Source: Anaerolineales bacterium (GTDB lineage: Bacteria; Chloroflexota; Anaerolineae; Anaerolineales; Villigracilaceae). From it: 27,781 bases of DNA. Shown here piece by piece: positions 16,592-24,716 of this stretch. Position 1 is the stretch's first letter. Each line of letters starts with the position of its first letter. The notes under the pieces are model-generated. The model made no database searches. It saw only the letters and a list, made by a program, of their open reading frames with translations, and was not told the origin of the DNA. The position numbers and the translations under genes were made by a program. The stretch is taken from contig JAEURE010000001.1 in the NCBI GenBank assembly GCA_016789485.1, forward strand, positions 1-27,781, in the 5' to 3' direction.

Positions 16592-16630
16592 AAACAAGTG
16601 GAAATCATTATAGTTTCCACTTGTTTATTT
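16592..16630 (+). terminator. Intrinsic terminator after the coiled-coil gene
   Basis: Perfect 13-bp stem (AAACAAGTGGAAA at 16592-16604 with its complement at 16614-16626), 9-nt loop, followed by ATTTT. It lies 17 bp after the stop. Its 3' arm begins TTGTTT, which may double as a -35-like element for selB. Confidence 0.75.
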
Positions 16631-16638
16631 TCAAAGTG

Positions 16639-16647
16639 TGGTTAAAT
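16639..16647 (+). promoter_or_regulatory. Extended -10 promoter giving a leaderless selB mRNA
   Basis: TGGTTAAAT (16639-16647) fits an extended -10; exactly 6 nt separate it from the selB ATG at 16654, so transcription should start on or beside the A of the start codon. No Shine-Dalgarno is present. A TTGTTT at 16621-16626 is 15 bp upstream, short for a -35. Confidence 0.5.
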
Positions 16648-16653
16648 TGAAGC

Positions 16654-18549
16654 ATGAGAGTTATTGGTACAGCAGGCCACGTAGACCATGGCAAGTCAAC
16701 ACTAATCGAAGCGCTTACCGGCACACATCCAGACCGCCTAAAAGAAGAACAAGCCCGCGAGATGACCATTGAACTTGGTTTCGCGTGGCTGACACTCCCC
16801 AACGGTGAGGAAGTCGGCATTGTGGATGTGCCCGGGCACCGTGACTTCATCGAGAACATGCTCTCAGGTATTAGCGGGATCGATGCGGCATTGCTGGTTA
16901 TCGCCGCCGATGAAGGAATCATGCCGCAGACGAAGGAACATCTGGCAATTTTGGATCTATTGCAGATTCCCGCCGGATTGATCGTCATGACAAAAATAGA
17001 CCTCGCTTCAGACTCAGGGTGGCTTGACCTGCTCGAAGCAGACATTCGCTCCGCTGTGAGCCATACCGTTTTCAAAAATGCGCCGGTAGTCAGAGTCTCT
17101 GCCAGAAATAAAACAGGGCTCAACGAATTAATTTCCTCCCTGGAAAAAATAGTACAGGAGAAACCTGCACGGCTCGACCTAAATCGTCCGCGCCTGCCCA
17201 TTGACCGCGTCTTCAGCATCAGCGGATTCGGCACCGTGGTCACAGGCACGCTTAATGACGGACATCTCTCCATTGGCGATGAAGTGGAAATTCTGCCAAG
17301 CGGGTTGAAAGGCAGGATTCGCGGGCTTCAAACCCATAAGAAAAAAGAAGAAAGAGCAGTTCCCGGCTCACGTACAGCAATCAATATCTCGGGCGTGGAC
17401 ACTGATCTAATTCGGCGCGGCGAAGTCGTCATTCACCCAAATCAATATCAACCCACCCGCAGAATTGATGCACGCTTCCGTTTGCTTAACGATGTTGAAC
17501 TAACCATCAAGCACGGTGATGAAGTGAAATTCTTTGTTGGCGCAAGCGAGACAATGGCAACTTTACGTTTGCTTGGCACGGAAGAATTGAAGGCAGGCGA
17601 AGAAGGCTGGATCCAACTCGAACTGCGCAATCCACTCGTCACAGTACGCGGTGACCGCTATATCCTGCGCCGCCCGTCACCCAGCGAAACCCTGGGCGGC
17701 GGTGCAGTTGTTGACCATCAACCCAAAGGCAGACACAAGCGTTTTGATCAGAGCGTGATTAAATCTTTGGAATCGCTTTCGCAGGGTTCTCCTGCCAGTG
17801 TGTTGATGGAAGCGGCGCTGGCATTGAACGTCTCCTCGTTGAAGGAAGTTATCGCCAAATCCAGGCTGGATACTGCCACGGCTGAAACCGCGCTAAAGGA
17901 ATTATTGGAGAACGGCCAACTTCTCGTTTTGGAAGAAGGCAAGACAGACACAAAAAGTGATGTGCTTGCCATCGCGCTCCCCTTTTGGAACGACCTGCGC
18001 GAGCGCATTGAAACTACTCTTGACATCTTCCATAAACAATTTCCATTGCGGCGTGGCATTCCGCGTGAAGAGTTGAAGAGCAGGCTAAAACTCACGCCGC
18101 GTATTTTCAATGCAGCCGTCAAAAAGCTCGTGGAATCGAACATCCTGACGGATGTGCGGGGAGTTGTATCCCGCCCGGGGCATGAGATCAAGTTCGATGC
18201 CAGTCAGCAGGCCAAGGTCCAGGAGTTGATGCGAAAATTCGCAAAGACTCCGTATGCCACGCCCAGCGTCAAAGAATGTCAGGCGGAGGTTGGCGAGGAA
18301 ATCGTCAACGCGCTGGTTGAAACGGGAGAAATGGTGGCGGTCTCGCAGGATGTTATTTTCCGCAAGCAGGATTATGACAGGATGGTGGAAAAAATAAAAT
18401 CTGCCATTCAGCAAAAAGGACAGATTACGCTTGGCGAAGTGCGCGATATGCTTGATACAACCCGCAAATATGTTCAGGCTTTATTGGAGCACTTGGACTC
18501 AATCGGTGTGACCATGCGAGATGGGGATGCAAGAAAGTTGAGAAAGTAA
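16654..18549 (+). CDS. selB: Selenocysteine-specific translation elongation factor
   Basis: SelB brings selenocysteyl-tRNA(Sec) to UGA codons marked by a SECIS hairpin. The 631 aa contain an EF-Tu-like GTPase: G1 GHVDHGKST (8-16), switch region REMTIELGF, G3 DVPGH (58-62) and G4 TKID (113-116; SelB often has T for N). Beta-barrel domains 2 and 3 follow (RVFSISGFGTVVTGTL near 191; RGDRYILRRPSPSETLGGG near 330), then C-terminal winged-helix repeats (about 370-631) that bind the SECIS RNA. Length fits the family. It implies that the organism makes selenoproteins, although selA, selD, tRNA-Sec and any recognisable selenoprotein lie outside the window. The sensor kinase begins at the base after its stop codon. 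Confidence 0.96.
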   Translation: MRVIGTAGHVDHGKSTLIEALTGTHPDRLKEEQAREMTIELGFAWLTLPNGEEVGIVDVPGHRDFIENMLSGISGIDAALLVIAADEGIMPQTKEHLAILDLLQIPAGLIVMTKIDLASDSGWLDLLEADIRSAVSHTVFKNAPVVRVSARNKTGLNELISSLEKIVQEKPARLDLNRPRLPIDRVFSISGFGTVVTGTLNDGHLSIGDEVEILPSGLKGRIRGLQTHKKKEERAVPGSRTAINISGVDTDLIRRGEVVIHPNQYQPTRRIDARFRLLNDVELTIKHGDEVKFFVGASETMATLRLLGTEELKAGEEGWIQLELRNPLVTVRGDRYILRRPSPSETLGGGAVVDHQPKGRHKRFDQSVIKSLESLSQGSPASVLMEAALALNVSSLKEVIAKSRLDTATAETALKELLENGQLLVLEEGKTDTKSDVLAIALPFWNDLRERIETTLDIFHKQFPLRRGIPREELKSRLKLTPRIFNAAVKKLVESNILTDVRGVVSRPGHEIKFDASQQAKVQELMRKFAKTPYATPSVKECQAEVGEEIVNALVETGEMVAVSQDVIFRKQDYDRMVEKIKSAIQQKGQITLGEVRDMLDTTRKYVQALLEHLDSIGVTMRDGDARKLRK

Positions 18550-20613
18550 ATGCACATGGGCGCCATCATAAAAAAATTACTAACACCTCCACAGTATGCA
18601 AATGAAGAGGATTCATATAAGGCGTATTTATTGCATCTCATTCTGTGCGGGTTGATCCTTGTCCCCATTCCTTATGTATTGTATTTTGTAATCTTTGACC
18701 CACAGGAATCTTTGCTGGCGGTGCTGCAAGGCGGGATCGGCGAGATCATCAACATTATCTTGCTGGTTTTATTATGGCGGGGATACGTCCGCTTCGCATC
18801 CATAGCTCAAGTAACTGCATTTTGGCTTTTTCTTACCATCTCTGCCTTCATCGGGTACGGAGTGTTGGGTGAAGCCTATCTCTTGGGGTATCCGCTTGCG
18901 ATCGTGATCGCAGGGGTTCTGCTGGGCGGCACCGCAACACTTATTGTGACGATCCTTTCCCTGCTTTCAGGTTTGGTCATGTTGTACGCGCAAAACCAGG
19001 GAATGCTTCTTCCTGCCAGTGAGCGTTCTTCCATCGTGGCGTGGATTCTCAGTCTCGCCATTTTTCCAATGGGAGCGGCGCTGCAATATCTCTCTTCACG
19101 CACGGTAAAAAAAGCTATGGAACGGATTCACCTCAGCGAGGAAAAATATAGATTAATATCCAGAGTGAGTTCAGACTACACCTTTGAAAGCATGGGGGAT
19201 GAAAATGGAAATGGAGCTTTAGTCTGGGTAGCGGGCGCCTTTGAAAAAATGACCGGGTACACCTATGAAGAATATGTAGCCAAAGGCGGCTGGCTTGGAC
19301 ACGTCCATCCCGATGATCTTGAAAAAGATGCCCAGGACATGGAAAAGTTAATGAGAAACGAGGATGTCGTCAATTCCGAGATTCGTACATTTACAAAAAA
19401 TGGTGAAATCCGCTGGGAACGTATTTTTGCCCATCCTGTATGGGACAAAAAGAAGAACCGGCTGATCGGAATTGTAGGCGCAGTACAGGATGTGACAGTC
19501 CAAAAGGAAGCCGAGGACATGCTAAAGGAAACTCTCTTGCGGCAAAACGCCATTCTCGACAACATTCCGGACATGGCCTGGCTGAAGGATGTGAACAGCC
19601 GTTACATTGCTGTCAACGAACAATTCACATTAACAAGCGGACACAAAACAGAAGATATTATCGGCAAAACAGATCACGACATTTGGGAAAAAAGTTTTGC
19701 AGATAAATACCGTCAGGACGATTTGGAAGTGATGCAAAGCGGTCTGCGCAGGCAGATGGAAGAACCTCAAGCTGACAGTACGGGCAGGGAATACTGGGTG
19801 GAAACCATTAAGACTCCCATCCGAAATTCGTTCGGAGAAATCATCGGCACTACCGGCATCGCCCGCGAGATCACCGAAAGAAAAAAAGCCGATCTTGAGC
19901 GCGAAAAATTGATTTCAGAGCTGGAAGCAAAGAACGCTGAACTGGAAAGATTTACGTACACGGTCTCACACGACCTAAAATCGCCGCTGGTTACCATTAC
20001 AGGATTTCTCAGCTATCTCGAAAAAGACGCGCGCAGCGGGAACTTCGAGAGTTTCAACAAGGATATCAGCCGCATTCAACATGCTGTCCAAAAAATGCAG
20101 GAACTTTTAAAAGACCTGCTCGAACTATCGCGCATCGGCAGGATCATGAATGAACCGGTCGAAGTACGCTTTGGCGACCTTGTAAAGGAGGCGCTAACAG
20201 CTCTCGAAGGGCAGATCACAGCCGGGCGCGTCAATCTTGAATTCGCAGATGATGATCAAAAAATCCAGGGCGATCATATGCGTCTGGTGGAAGCCATGCA
20301 AAACCTGATAGATAACGCCATCAAATTCATGGGAGATCAGCCTGATCCGAATATCAAAATCGGCACGATCCTGGATGCGCAGAATGACCCAACTTTCTTT
20401 GTACAAGACAATGGCATCGGCATAGACCCGCAATATTGTGAGCGCATCTTCGGGTTGTTCAACAAACTGGACACAAATACACAAGGTTCTGGCGTAGGCC
20501 TGACCATCGTTAAGCGCATCATTGAAGTACATGGCGGCAGGATCTGGGTTGAGTCGCAACCCGGCAAAGGTTCCACCTTTTACTTCAAACTAAATAAGCA
20601 CACATCTTTTTAA
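18550..20613 (+). CDS. PAS-domain membrane sensor histidine kinase, orphan
   Basis: A 687-aa kinase. Five to six TM helices (about 25-190) form a membrane sensor module, followed by PAS 1 (about 198-320, with FEKMTGYTYEEYVAKGGWLGHVHPDD and the PAC segment), PAS 2 (about 330-455, NIPDMAWLKDVNSRYIAVNE and YWVETIKTPI), a short coiled coil, and HisKA with FTYTVSHDLKSPLVTI (H474). The ATPase domain has NLIDNAIKFMG, DNGIGID, FGLFNKLD and GSGVGLTIVKRII; the HDLKSPL and FNKLD forms are typical of phytochrome/cyanobacterial-type hybrid-like kinases. No response regulator is adjacent. Its ATG follows the selB TAA directly, with only a weak purine-rich ribosome site; a second ATG at 18556 is an alternative. 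Confidence 0.94.
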   Translation: MHMGAIIKKLLTPPQYANEEDSYKAYLLHLILCGLILVPIPYVLYFVIFDPQESLLAVLQGGIGEIINIILLVLLWRGYVRFASIAQVTAFWLFLTISAFIGYGVLGEAYLLGYPLAIVIAGVLLGGTATLIVTILSLLSGLVMLYAQNQGMLLPASERSSIVAWILSLAIFPMGAALQYLSSRTVKKAMERIHLSEEKYRLISRVSSDYTFESMGDENGNGALVWVAGAFEKMTGYTYEEYVAKGGWLGHVHPDDLEKDAQDMEKLMRNEDVVNSEIRTFTKNGEIRWERIFAHPVWDKKKNRLIGIVGAVQDVTVQKEAEDMLKETLLRQNAILDNIPDMAWLKDVNSRYIAVNEQFTLTSGHKTEDIIGKTDHDIWEKSFADKYRQDDLEVMQSGLRRQMEEPQADSTGREYWVETIKTPIRNSFGEIIGTTGIAREITERKKADLEREKLISELEAKNAELERFTYTVSHDLKSPLVTITGFLSYLEKDARSGNFESFNKDISRIQHAVQKMQELLKDLLELSRIGRIMNEPVEVRFGDLVKEALTALEGQITAGRVNLEFADDDQKIQGDHMRLVEAMQNLIDNAIKFMGDQPDPNIKIGTILDAQNDPTFFVQDNGIGIDPQYCERIFGLFNKLDTNTQGSGVGLTIVKRIIEVHGGRIWVESQPGKGSTFYFKLNKHTSF

Positions 20614-20629
20614 CTAAAAAGGAGCATCC

Positions 20630-21301
20630 ATGTGCGGACGTTTCACACTCACTGTTGACCCTTCTGAATTACAGGAAGCATTTGGCGAGTTCACATTCCC
20701 ATCCCAATTTGCGCCGCGCTTTAATATTGCGCCGTCGCAACCCATTCTCGCCATCCCGAATGATGCAAAGAACAAAGCTGACTTCTTTTCATGGGGATTG
20801 ATCCCCTCCTGGTCCAAAGACCCCACCATTGCAAACCGCCTCATCAATGCCCGCGGTGAGACCATCGCTGAAAAACCATCCTTTCGCGGAAGTCTCAAAT
20901 ACAAACGCTGTCTCATCCCCGCAGACGGATTTTATGAATGGAAAGCGCAAGGCGGCGAAAAAACAAAAGTCCCATACTTCATCCACATGAAAGACCGCTC
21001 TCCATTCGCCTTCGCAGGCTTGTGGGATGAATGGCACTCCCCCGATGGCGGCACACTGCGCACATGCACCATCATCACCACCGAACCAAACGAATTGATG
21101 GCAACCCTGCACAACCGCATGCCGGTGATTCTGAATCAAAAGGATTATGCCCAATGGCTTGATGCCGCGCCTCAGACTCCTAATCACCTGCTTCACCTCA
21201 TCAAGCCTTTCCCAGCTGACAAAATGTCCGCCTATCCCGTTTCCACATTGGTAAACAAACCGGGCAACGACCGTCCTGAATGCGTTGTACCTGCGTCATA
21301 G
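20630..21301 (+). CDS. SRAP-family abasic-site DNA-protein crosslinking protein (YedK/HMCES type)
   Basis: SOS-response-associated peptidase family protein; it protects single-stranded abasic DNA by linking Cys2 covalently to the lesion. The 223 aa begin MCGRFTL, and Cys2 is exposed after Met removal. Other hallmarks: FNIAPSQ (31-37), WGLIPSWSKD, NARGETIAEKPSF (N73), CLIPADGFYEW (E103), FAGLWDEW and TLHNRMPVIL (H161), so the full active-site set of Cys2, Asn, Glu and His is present. The ribosome site AAGGAG is 5 nt before the ATG. It lies 16 bp after the kinase and 3 bp before the MFS gene. No LexA-like box is visible upstream. Confidence 0.96.
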   Translation: MCGRFTLTVDPSELQEAFGEFTFPSQFAPRFNIAPSQPILAIPNDAKNKADFFSWGLIPSWSKDPTIANRLINARGETIAEKPSFRGSLKYKRCLIPADGFYEWKAQGGEKTKVPYFIHMKDRSPFAFAGLWDEWHSPDGGTLRTCTIITTEPNELMATLHNRMPVILNQKDYAQWLDAAPQTPNHLLHLIKPFPADKMSAYPVSTLVNKPGNDRPECVVPAS

Positions 21302-21304
21302 AAA

Positions 21305-22564
21305 ATGCGTCCACTGAAAAACTGGCTGACCACTCACTTCCCTGCTCTTTCCTCACGTGATTATGTCCTATTCCTGATCGGGCAATTCGTCTCCGTCATT
21401 GGCACATGGATGCAAGCCACCGCCCTGCCCTATCTTGCCTATCGCATCTCAGGCCGCCCTTTGGATCTGGGAATCATCGGATTCTCGAACACATTACCTA
21501 CATTGTTATTTGCACTTCCCGCAGGGGTATTGGTCGAACGCTGGGATAAACGCAAGACGGTTATCATTTTCCAGGCCATTATGTCGATTCAGGCATTTGG
21601 GTTGGCATATCTTGCATGCACAGGTCAAATCCAGATCTGGCACATTGTCACATTGGCATTTTTCTACGGTTCCGCCGTCTCCGTGGAAGTGACTGCCCGT
21701 CAGGCAATGCTTATTGAGTTGGCAGGACGCGAGGCGCTGCCCAGCGCCATTGCCTTGCAAACCACTGCATTCAACCTCGGGCGTGTACTCGGTCCATTAA
21801 GTGCGGCATGGCTAATTTCGGCAACAGGCAGCGAAGGCAGCGTCTTTTTGGCGAATGGTGTTAGTTTCGTCTTCGTGATCATCGGTCTGTTTTTCGCCCG
21901 AACCAGATTCAAAGTCGAGGGAGAAGCGACCGAATCCCAAGGCATGGGAAGTCAATTCAAGGAAGGGCTTGTTTACATCCGCCAAAACGCGGTTGTTTTG
22001 TCCGCTATCTTAATGTCGGCATTGCTTGGATTCTTTGGCATGCCGCTGCTTCAACAAATCCCTGCCCTTGCCCGAGACGTTTTAAAAACCATAATGGACA
22101 CAGAACCGATGATCGCCGCACGGACAAGCAGTTTATATACTGCGCAGGGCATAGGCGCCGTAGCAGCAGCCTTCCTCGTAGCGTATCTTAGCCTAGCAAA
22201 TAAAAGCAAAATGTTGTTATGGGGTCAAATCGCCTTTATTTTTCCGGTCATCATCATGGGCATCACAACCAACTTAAATCTCGCGTTGATTCTGCTGGTC
22301 TTAATAGGCTGGGGAACGGTCACTCAACTGGTAACCATGAATACGATGATTCAAATGGAAGTGCCGAACGATCTGCGCGGACGGGTATTTAGCATCTACT
22401 TTTGGGCATTACAGGGTGTGGCACCATTCGGAAGCATTGTGGTCGGCTGGCTGGCACAGACCTGGAATGTGCAAACTGCTATTGTGACAGGCGGAGTTGC
22501 ATGTTTGATCGGGGTCATTTTTGTTCGTCTGTTTTTCCTGCAAAAAAGCCGAATTACGGCTTAA
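21305..22564 (+). CDS. MFS exporter (EntS-like / MFS_3 family)
   Basis: Major facilitator efflux protein of 419 aa with 12 predicted helices. The loop 2-3 signature appears as GVLVERWDKRKTVII, and the N-terminus RDYVLFLIGQFVSVIGTWMQ is typical of the enterobactin-exporter-like MFS group, as are ALPSAIALQTTAFNLGRVLGP and the central polar loop (about 197-220). The C-terminal half contains TQLVTMNTMIQMEVPNDLRGRVFSIY, the matching signature. Substrates of this group are varied (siderophores, macrolides) and none can be deduced here. The ATG is only 3 bp after the SRAP stop and lacks a ribosome site, suggesting coupling. Confidence 0.92.
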   Translation: MRPLKNWLTTHFPALSSRDYVLFLIGQFVSVIGTWMQATALPYLAYRISGRPLDLGIIGFSNTLPTLLFALPAGVLVERWDKRKTVIIFQAIMSIQAFGLAYLACTGQIQIWHIVTLAFFYGSAVSVEVTARQAMLIELAGREALPSAIALQTTAFNLGRVLGPLSAAWLISATGSEGSVFLANGVSFVFVIIGLFFARTRFKVEGEATESQGMGSQFKEGLVYIRQNAVVLSAILMSALLGFFGMPLLQQIPALARDVLKTIMDTEPMIAARTSSLYTAQGIGAVAAAFLVAYLSLANKSKMLLWGQIAFIFPVIIMGITTNLNLALILLVLIGWGTVTQLVTMNTMIQMEVPNDLRGRVFSIYFWALQGVAPFGSIVVGWLAQTWNVQTAIVTGGVACLIGVIFVRLFFLQKSRITA

Positions 22565-22590
22565 GCCGGGATGAGTATTTTCAGCCCAGC

Positions 22591-22619
22591 TTGATACGTT
22601 TTTTTACCCATGTTATGAT
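22591..22619 (+). promoter_or_regulatory. Sigma-70-type promoter giving a leaderless M23 peptidase mRNA
   Basis: TTGATA (22591-22596), a 17-bp spacer, then TATGAT (22614-22619), which also carries the extended TGT. This is the best housekeeping promoter in the window. The -10 ends 7 nt before ATG 22627, so the transcript should begin at or within a base or two of that ATG. Two in-frame ATGs (22615, 22618) overlap the -10 and are poor start choices. Confidence 0.75.
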
Positions 22620-22626
22620 GACGGAT

Positions 22627-23835
22627 ATGCAAAAAGACTTCAATGAAGACGCCCCAAACCCTGTTGAGGGCCGCGGAAAAAAGGGTCAAGACTCATCGAT
22701 CGATTCTCCCCTGAAACAACGCAGCTTTCTCAGCCGATGGATGAACAGCCTTGTGGACATAGGGCTTGGCGAGCCGCTCTTACGAATTGGTACAAATCTG
22801 TTTTCGATCATCGCAATTGGAATTGTGATAGTGCTCGTGCAGGTCTTTTTCCGTCAGCTAAATTCCCCGCTCTCAGAAAACAGCGTGCAGGCTTCAGGTC
22901 CCGCTGTGAGCGCAGCAATTGTATCCACTCCTGCGTTGGATAATCCCGTTATCGAAGGAATAACCCGCTCCGCGCAAATCCATACGAATATCCCCAGCCG
23001 CCCGCGCAACGAGATCACCAAGTACACCGTGCAGGAAGGGGATACTGTTTTTGGCATTGCTGAAAAATATGGATTGGAACCGCAGACAATTTTATGGGGA
23101 AATTATGAAATCCTTTTGGACGATCCCCATTCGCTGCGCCCCGGCCAGGAATTGAACATCCTGCCGGTTAATGGAGTGTACTGGCAATGGCTGGGCGGCC
23201 TGAGCTTTGGCTCATGGGCTGAGTTTTATGGTGTGACTGCTGCCGATATTATCGAATACCCCGCTAATAATATTGACGCCAAATCGATTGGCGACTATGA
23301 AAACGCAAACATCCCTGTTGAGACGTGGCTGATCATTCCCAACGGAAAAAGGGAATTCGTTAGTTGGAGTGCGCCGCTTGGTGTGACTCGCGAGAATCCC
23401 GCTTCAGCTCGTGTGCTCGGTGCGGGCGCGTGCGACCCAGTCAGCGGCGGCGCTGTTGGATATGGCTACTATGTCTATCCCACCAACAAACATTATCTTT
23501 CAGGCTTTGATTATTCGACAAAAACAAACCATCTCGGCATTGACCTGGCCGGCAACGAAGGAGAAGGCGTGTATGCTGCGGACGCAGGTGTGGTCGTTTA
23601 CTCGGGCTGGAACGATTATGGCTACGGTAACATGGTCATGATCGATCATGGCAATGGGTTTCAATCCCTGTATGCGCACTTGAGCGCATTCAACGTGGGG
23701 TGTGGACAAAGCGTTGGGCAGGGAGAAGTGATCGGCGCTGTCGGTTCTACGGGTCGCTCCTCAGGTCCGCATCTGCACTTTGAATTGATGGCAGGCATGA
23801 AAGTCAACCCCTGGGATTATTTACCGCCGCCCTAA
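22627..23835 (+). CDS. Membrane-anchored LysM/M23 peptidoglycan endopeptidase
   Basis: Cell-wall metallopeptidase (lysostaphin/LytM type) expected to act outside the membrane. With the start at 22627, the 402 aa comprise a polar cytoplasmic N-terminus (1-50), one TM helix (about 55-76), a low-complexity linker, LysM 1 (about 132-180, YTVQEGDTVFGIAEKYGL), a degenerate second LysM-like repeat (about 190-238), and an M23 domain with zinc ligands H302 and D306 (NHLGIDLAG), H384 (PHLHFEL) and active-site H351 (YAHLS). All catalytic residues are present, so it should be active rather than an EnvC-like pseudoenzyme. C269 and C359 could form a disulfide. The 62-bp gap after the MFS gene holds its own promoter. 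Confidence 0.93.
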   Translation: MQKDFNEDAPNPVEGRGKKGQDSSIDSPLKQRSFLSRWMNSLVDIGLGEPLLRIGTNLFSIIAIGIVIVLVQVFFRQLNSPLSENSVQASGPAVSAAIVSTPALDNPVIEGITRSAQIHTNIPSRPRNEITKYTVQEGDTVFGIAEKYGLEPQTILWGNYEILLDDPHSLRPGQELNILPVNGVYWQWLGGLSFGSWAEFYGVTAADIIEYPANNIDAKSIGDYENANIPVETWLIIPNGKREFVSWSAPLGVTRENPASARVLGAGACDPVSGGAVGYGYYVYPTNKHYLSGFDYSTKTNHLGIDLAGNEGEGVYAADAGVVVYSGWNDYGYGNMVMIDHGNGFQSLYAHLSAFNVGCGQSVGQGEVIGAVGSTGRSSGPHLHFELMAGMKVNPWDYLPPP

Positions 23836-23838
23836 TAC

Positions 23839-23867
23839 TTGCCAAAGCCGAAAGGCTATACTATAAT
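23839..23867 (+). promoter_or_regulatory. Promoter of the tRNA-Val gene
   Basis: TTGCCA (23839-23844), exact 17-bp spacer, TATAAT (23862-23867). Predicted initiation near 23874 leaves a leader of about 8 nt before the mature tRNA. The spacer contains a small GCC/GGC dyad. Confidence 0.8.
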
Positions 23868-23881
23868 CTCGGTCGCTTTCT

Positions 23882-23955
23882 GGTCGCATAGTTCAGCTGG
23901 TTAGAACATTCGGTTCACATCCGAAAGGTCACAGGTTCGAGTCCTGTTGCGACCA
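23882..23955 (+). tRNA. tRNA-Val, anticodon CAC
   Basis: Full cloverleaf by eye: acceptor GGTCGCA/TGCGACC (7 bp), D stem GTTC/GAAC, anticodon stem TTCGG/CCGAA with loop TTCACAT (anticodon CAC, reads GUG), variable loop AGGTC, T stem ACAGG/CCTGT with loop TTCGAGT. The discriminator base is A, and the CCA end is not encoded. The gene stands alone with its own promoter and terminator. Confidence 0.97.
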
Positions 23956-23957
23956 CA

Positions 23958-23988
23958 AAAAACTGCCCAGAAAGCAGTTTTTATTTTT
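23958..23988 (+). terminator. Intrinsic terminator of the tRNA gene
   Basis: Nine-bp stem AAAAACTGC (23958-23966) with GCAGTTTTT (23974-23982), 7-nt loop, then ATTTTT. It starts 3 bp after the tRNA. Confidence 0.85.
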
Positions 23989-24038
23989 AACCGGCTTCCC
24001 GTCCAACCTATCAAAAAGTCTCATACTTTCATAAGAAT

Positions 24039-24068
24039 TTGGTTTCCCGCCGAATTCTCTTTTATAAT
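24039..24068 (+). promoter_or_regulatory. Promoter of the ECF sigma gene, near-leaderless
   Basis: TTGGTT (24039-24044), an 18-bp spacer and a full-consensus TATAAT (24063-24068). The ATG at 24078 is 9 nt beyond the -10, leaving only 2-3 nt of leader, and there is no ribosome site. A housekeeping-type promoter implies the sigma gene is not solely self-driven. Confidence 0.65.
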
Positions 24069-24077
24069 CAACCCACA

Positions 24078-24716
24078 ATGACAACAAGGACAAACGAAGC
24101 CTGGCTGGCAGACCTGCGAGACTCAGGCATAAACCATACAGAAGCATTGAATGACCTGCGCGATATCATCCAAAAGGGCCTCCCCTACGCCCTCTCACGC
24201 TGGCTTTCATCCGATGACCCTCTCTTTCAACCCCTCGTGGAAGAAGTCACGCAGGAGACCCTGCTGCGCGTTCTGGATCAACTCAATACCTTCGAAGGCC
24301 GCAGTCTCTTCACCACCTGGGTACACAAGATCGCCATCCGGATCGCGCTCACCGAACTGCGCCGCAAACGCTGGCGCGATGCCTCTCTCGACGAACTGAC
24401 AGAGAATGAAGACACTCCCCCTCCCCCCGGCCTGCTGGCTGACCCCCAGGCATCTCCCGAAACTTCGGCAGAACGATCGGACATGCTCGTCCGCGTCCGC
24501 CGCATTCTGGAAGAAGAGCTCACTGCCAAACAACGCGAAGCGCTCGTTTTACTAGGCTTGCAAGACATGCCAATGGAAGAGGCCGCCAAACGCATGAAAA
24601 CCAACCGCAATGCTCTATACAAGTTGCTCCATGATGCCCGTCTAAGGTTAAAAAGACGCCTCGCCCTCGAAGAACTCACTCCGCAGGATCTGCTAACTGC
24701 CTTCGAGCAAAAGTAA
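24078..24716 (+). CDS. ECF-type RNA polymerase sigma factor
   Basis: Group 4 (extracytoplasmic function) sigma factor, 212 aa from ATG 24078; an earlier in-frame ATG at 24039 would run through the promoter. Region 2 spans about 24-97, with EEVTQETLLRVLDQLNTFEG and SLFTTWVHKIAIRIALTELRRKR, the -10-binding segment. A Pro-rich acidic linker follows (about 105-132), then region 4 (about 138-195), with LTAKQREALVLLGLQDMPMEEAAKRMKTNRNALYKLLHDARLRLKRRL, the helix-turn-helix for the -35. The next gene, 33 bp on, encodes a small zinc-binding anti-sigma protein, its probable partner. Target promoters are unknown. Confidence 0.94.
   Translation: MTTRTNEAWLADLRDSGINHTEALNDLRDIIQKGLPYALSRWLSSDDPLFQPLVEEVTQETLLRVLDQLNTFEGRSLFTTWVHKIAIRIALTELRRKRWRDASLDELTENEDTPPPPGLLADPQASPETSAERSDMLVRVRRILEEELTAKQREALVLLGLQDMPMEEAAKRMKTNRNALYKLLHDARLRLKRRLALEELTPQDLLTAFEQK

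Noticed and set aside
16608..17273. Minus-strand open frame of 221 codons opposite selB
   Set aside because: Antisense to the SelB GTPase domain and low-complexity in Ser, Arg and Met; it is an effect of codon composition on the complementary strand.
22557..22568. 12-bp perfect palindrome CGGCTTAAGCCG at the MFS stop codon
   Set aside because: A single short palindrome overlapping coding sequence with no repeat elsewhere noticed; consistent with chance.
22402..22626. Longer N-terminus for the M23 peptidase
   Set aside because: The extra 75 codons overlap the MFS gene in another frame and cross a near-consensus promoter; the sequence is Cys-rich and unlike a signal or cytoplasmic domain.
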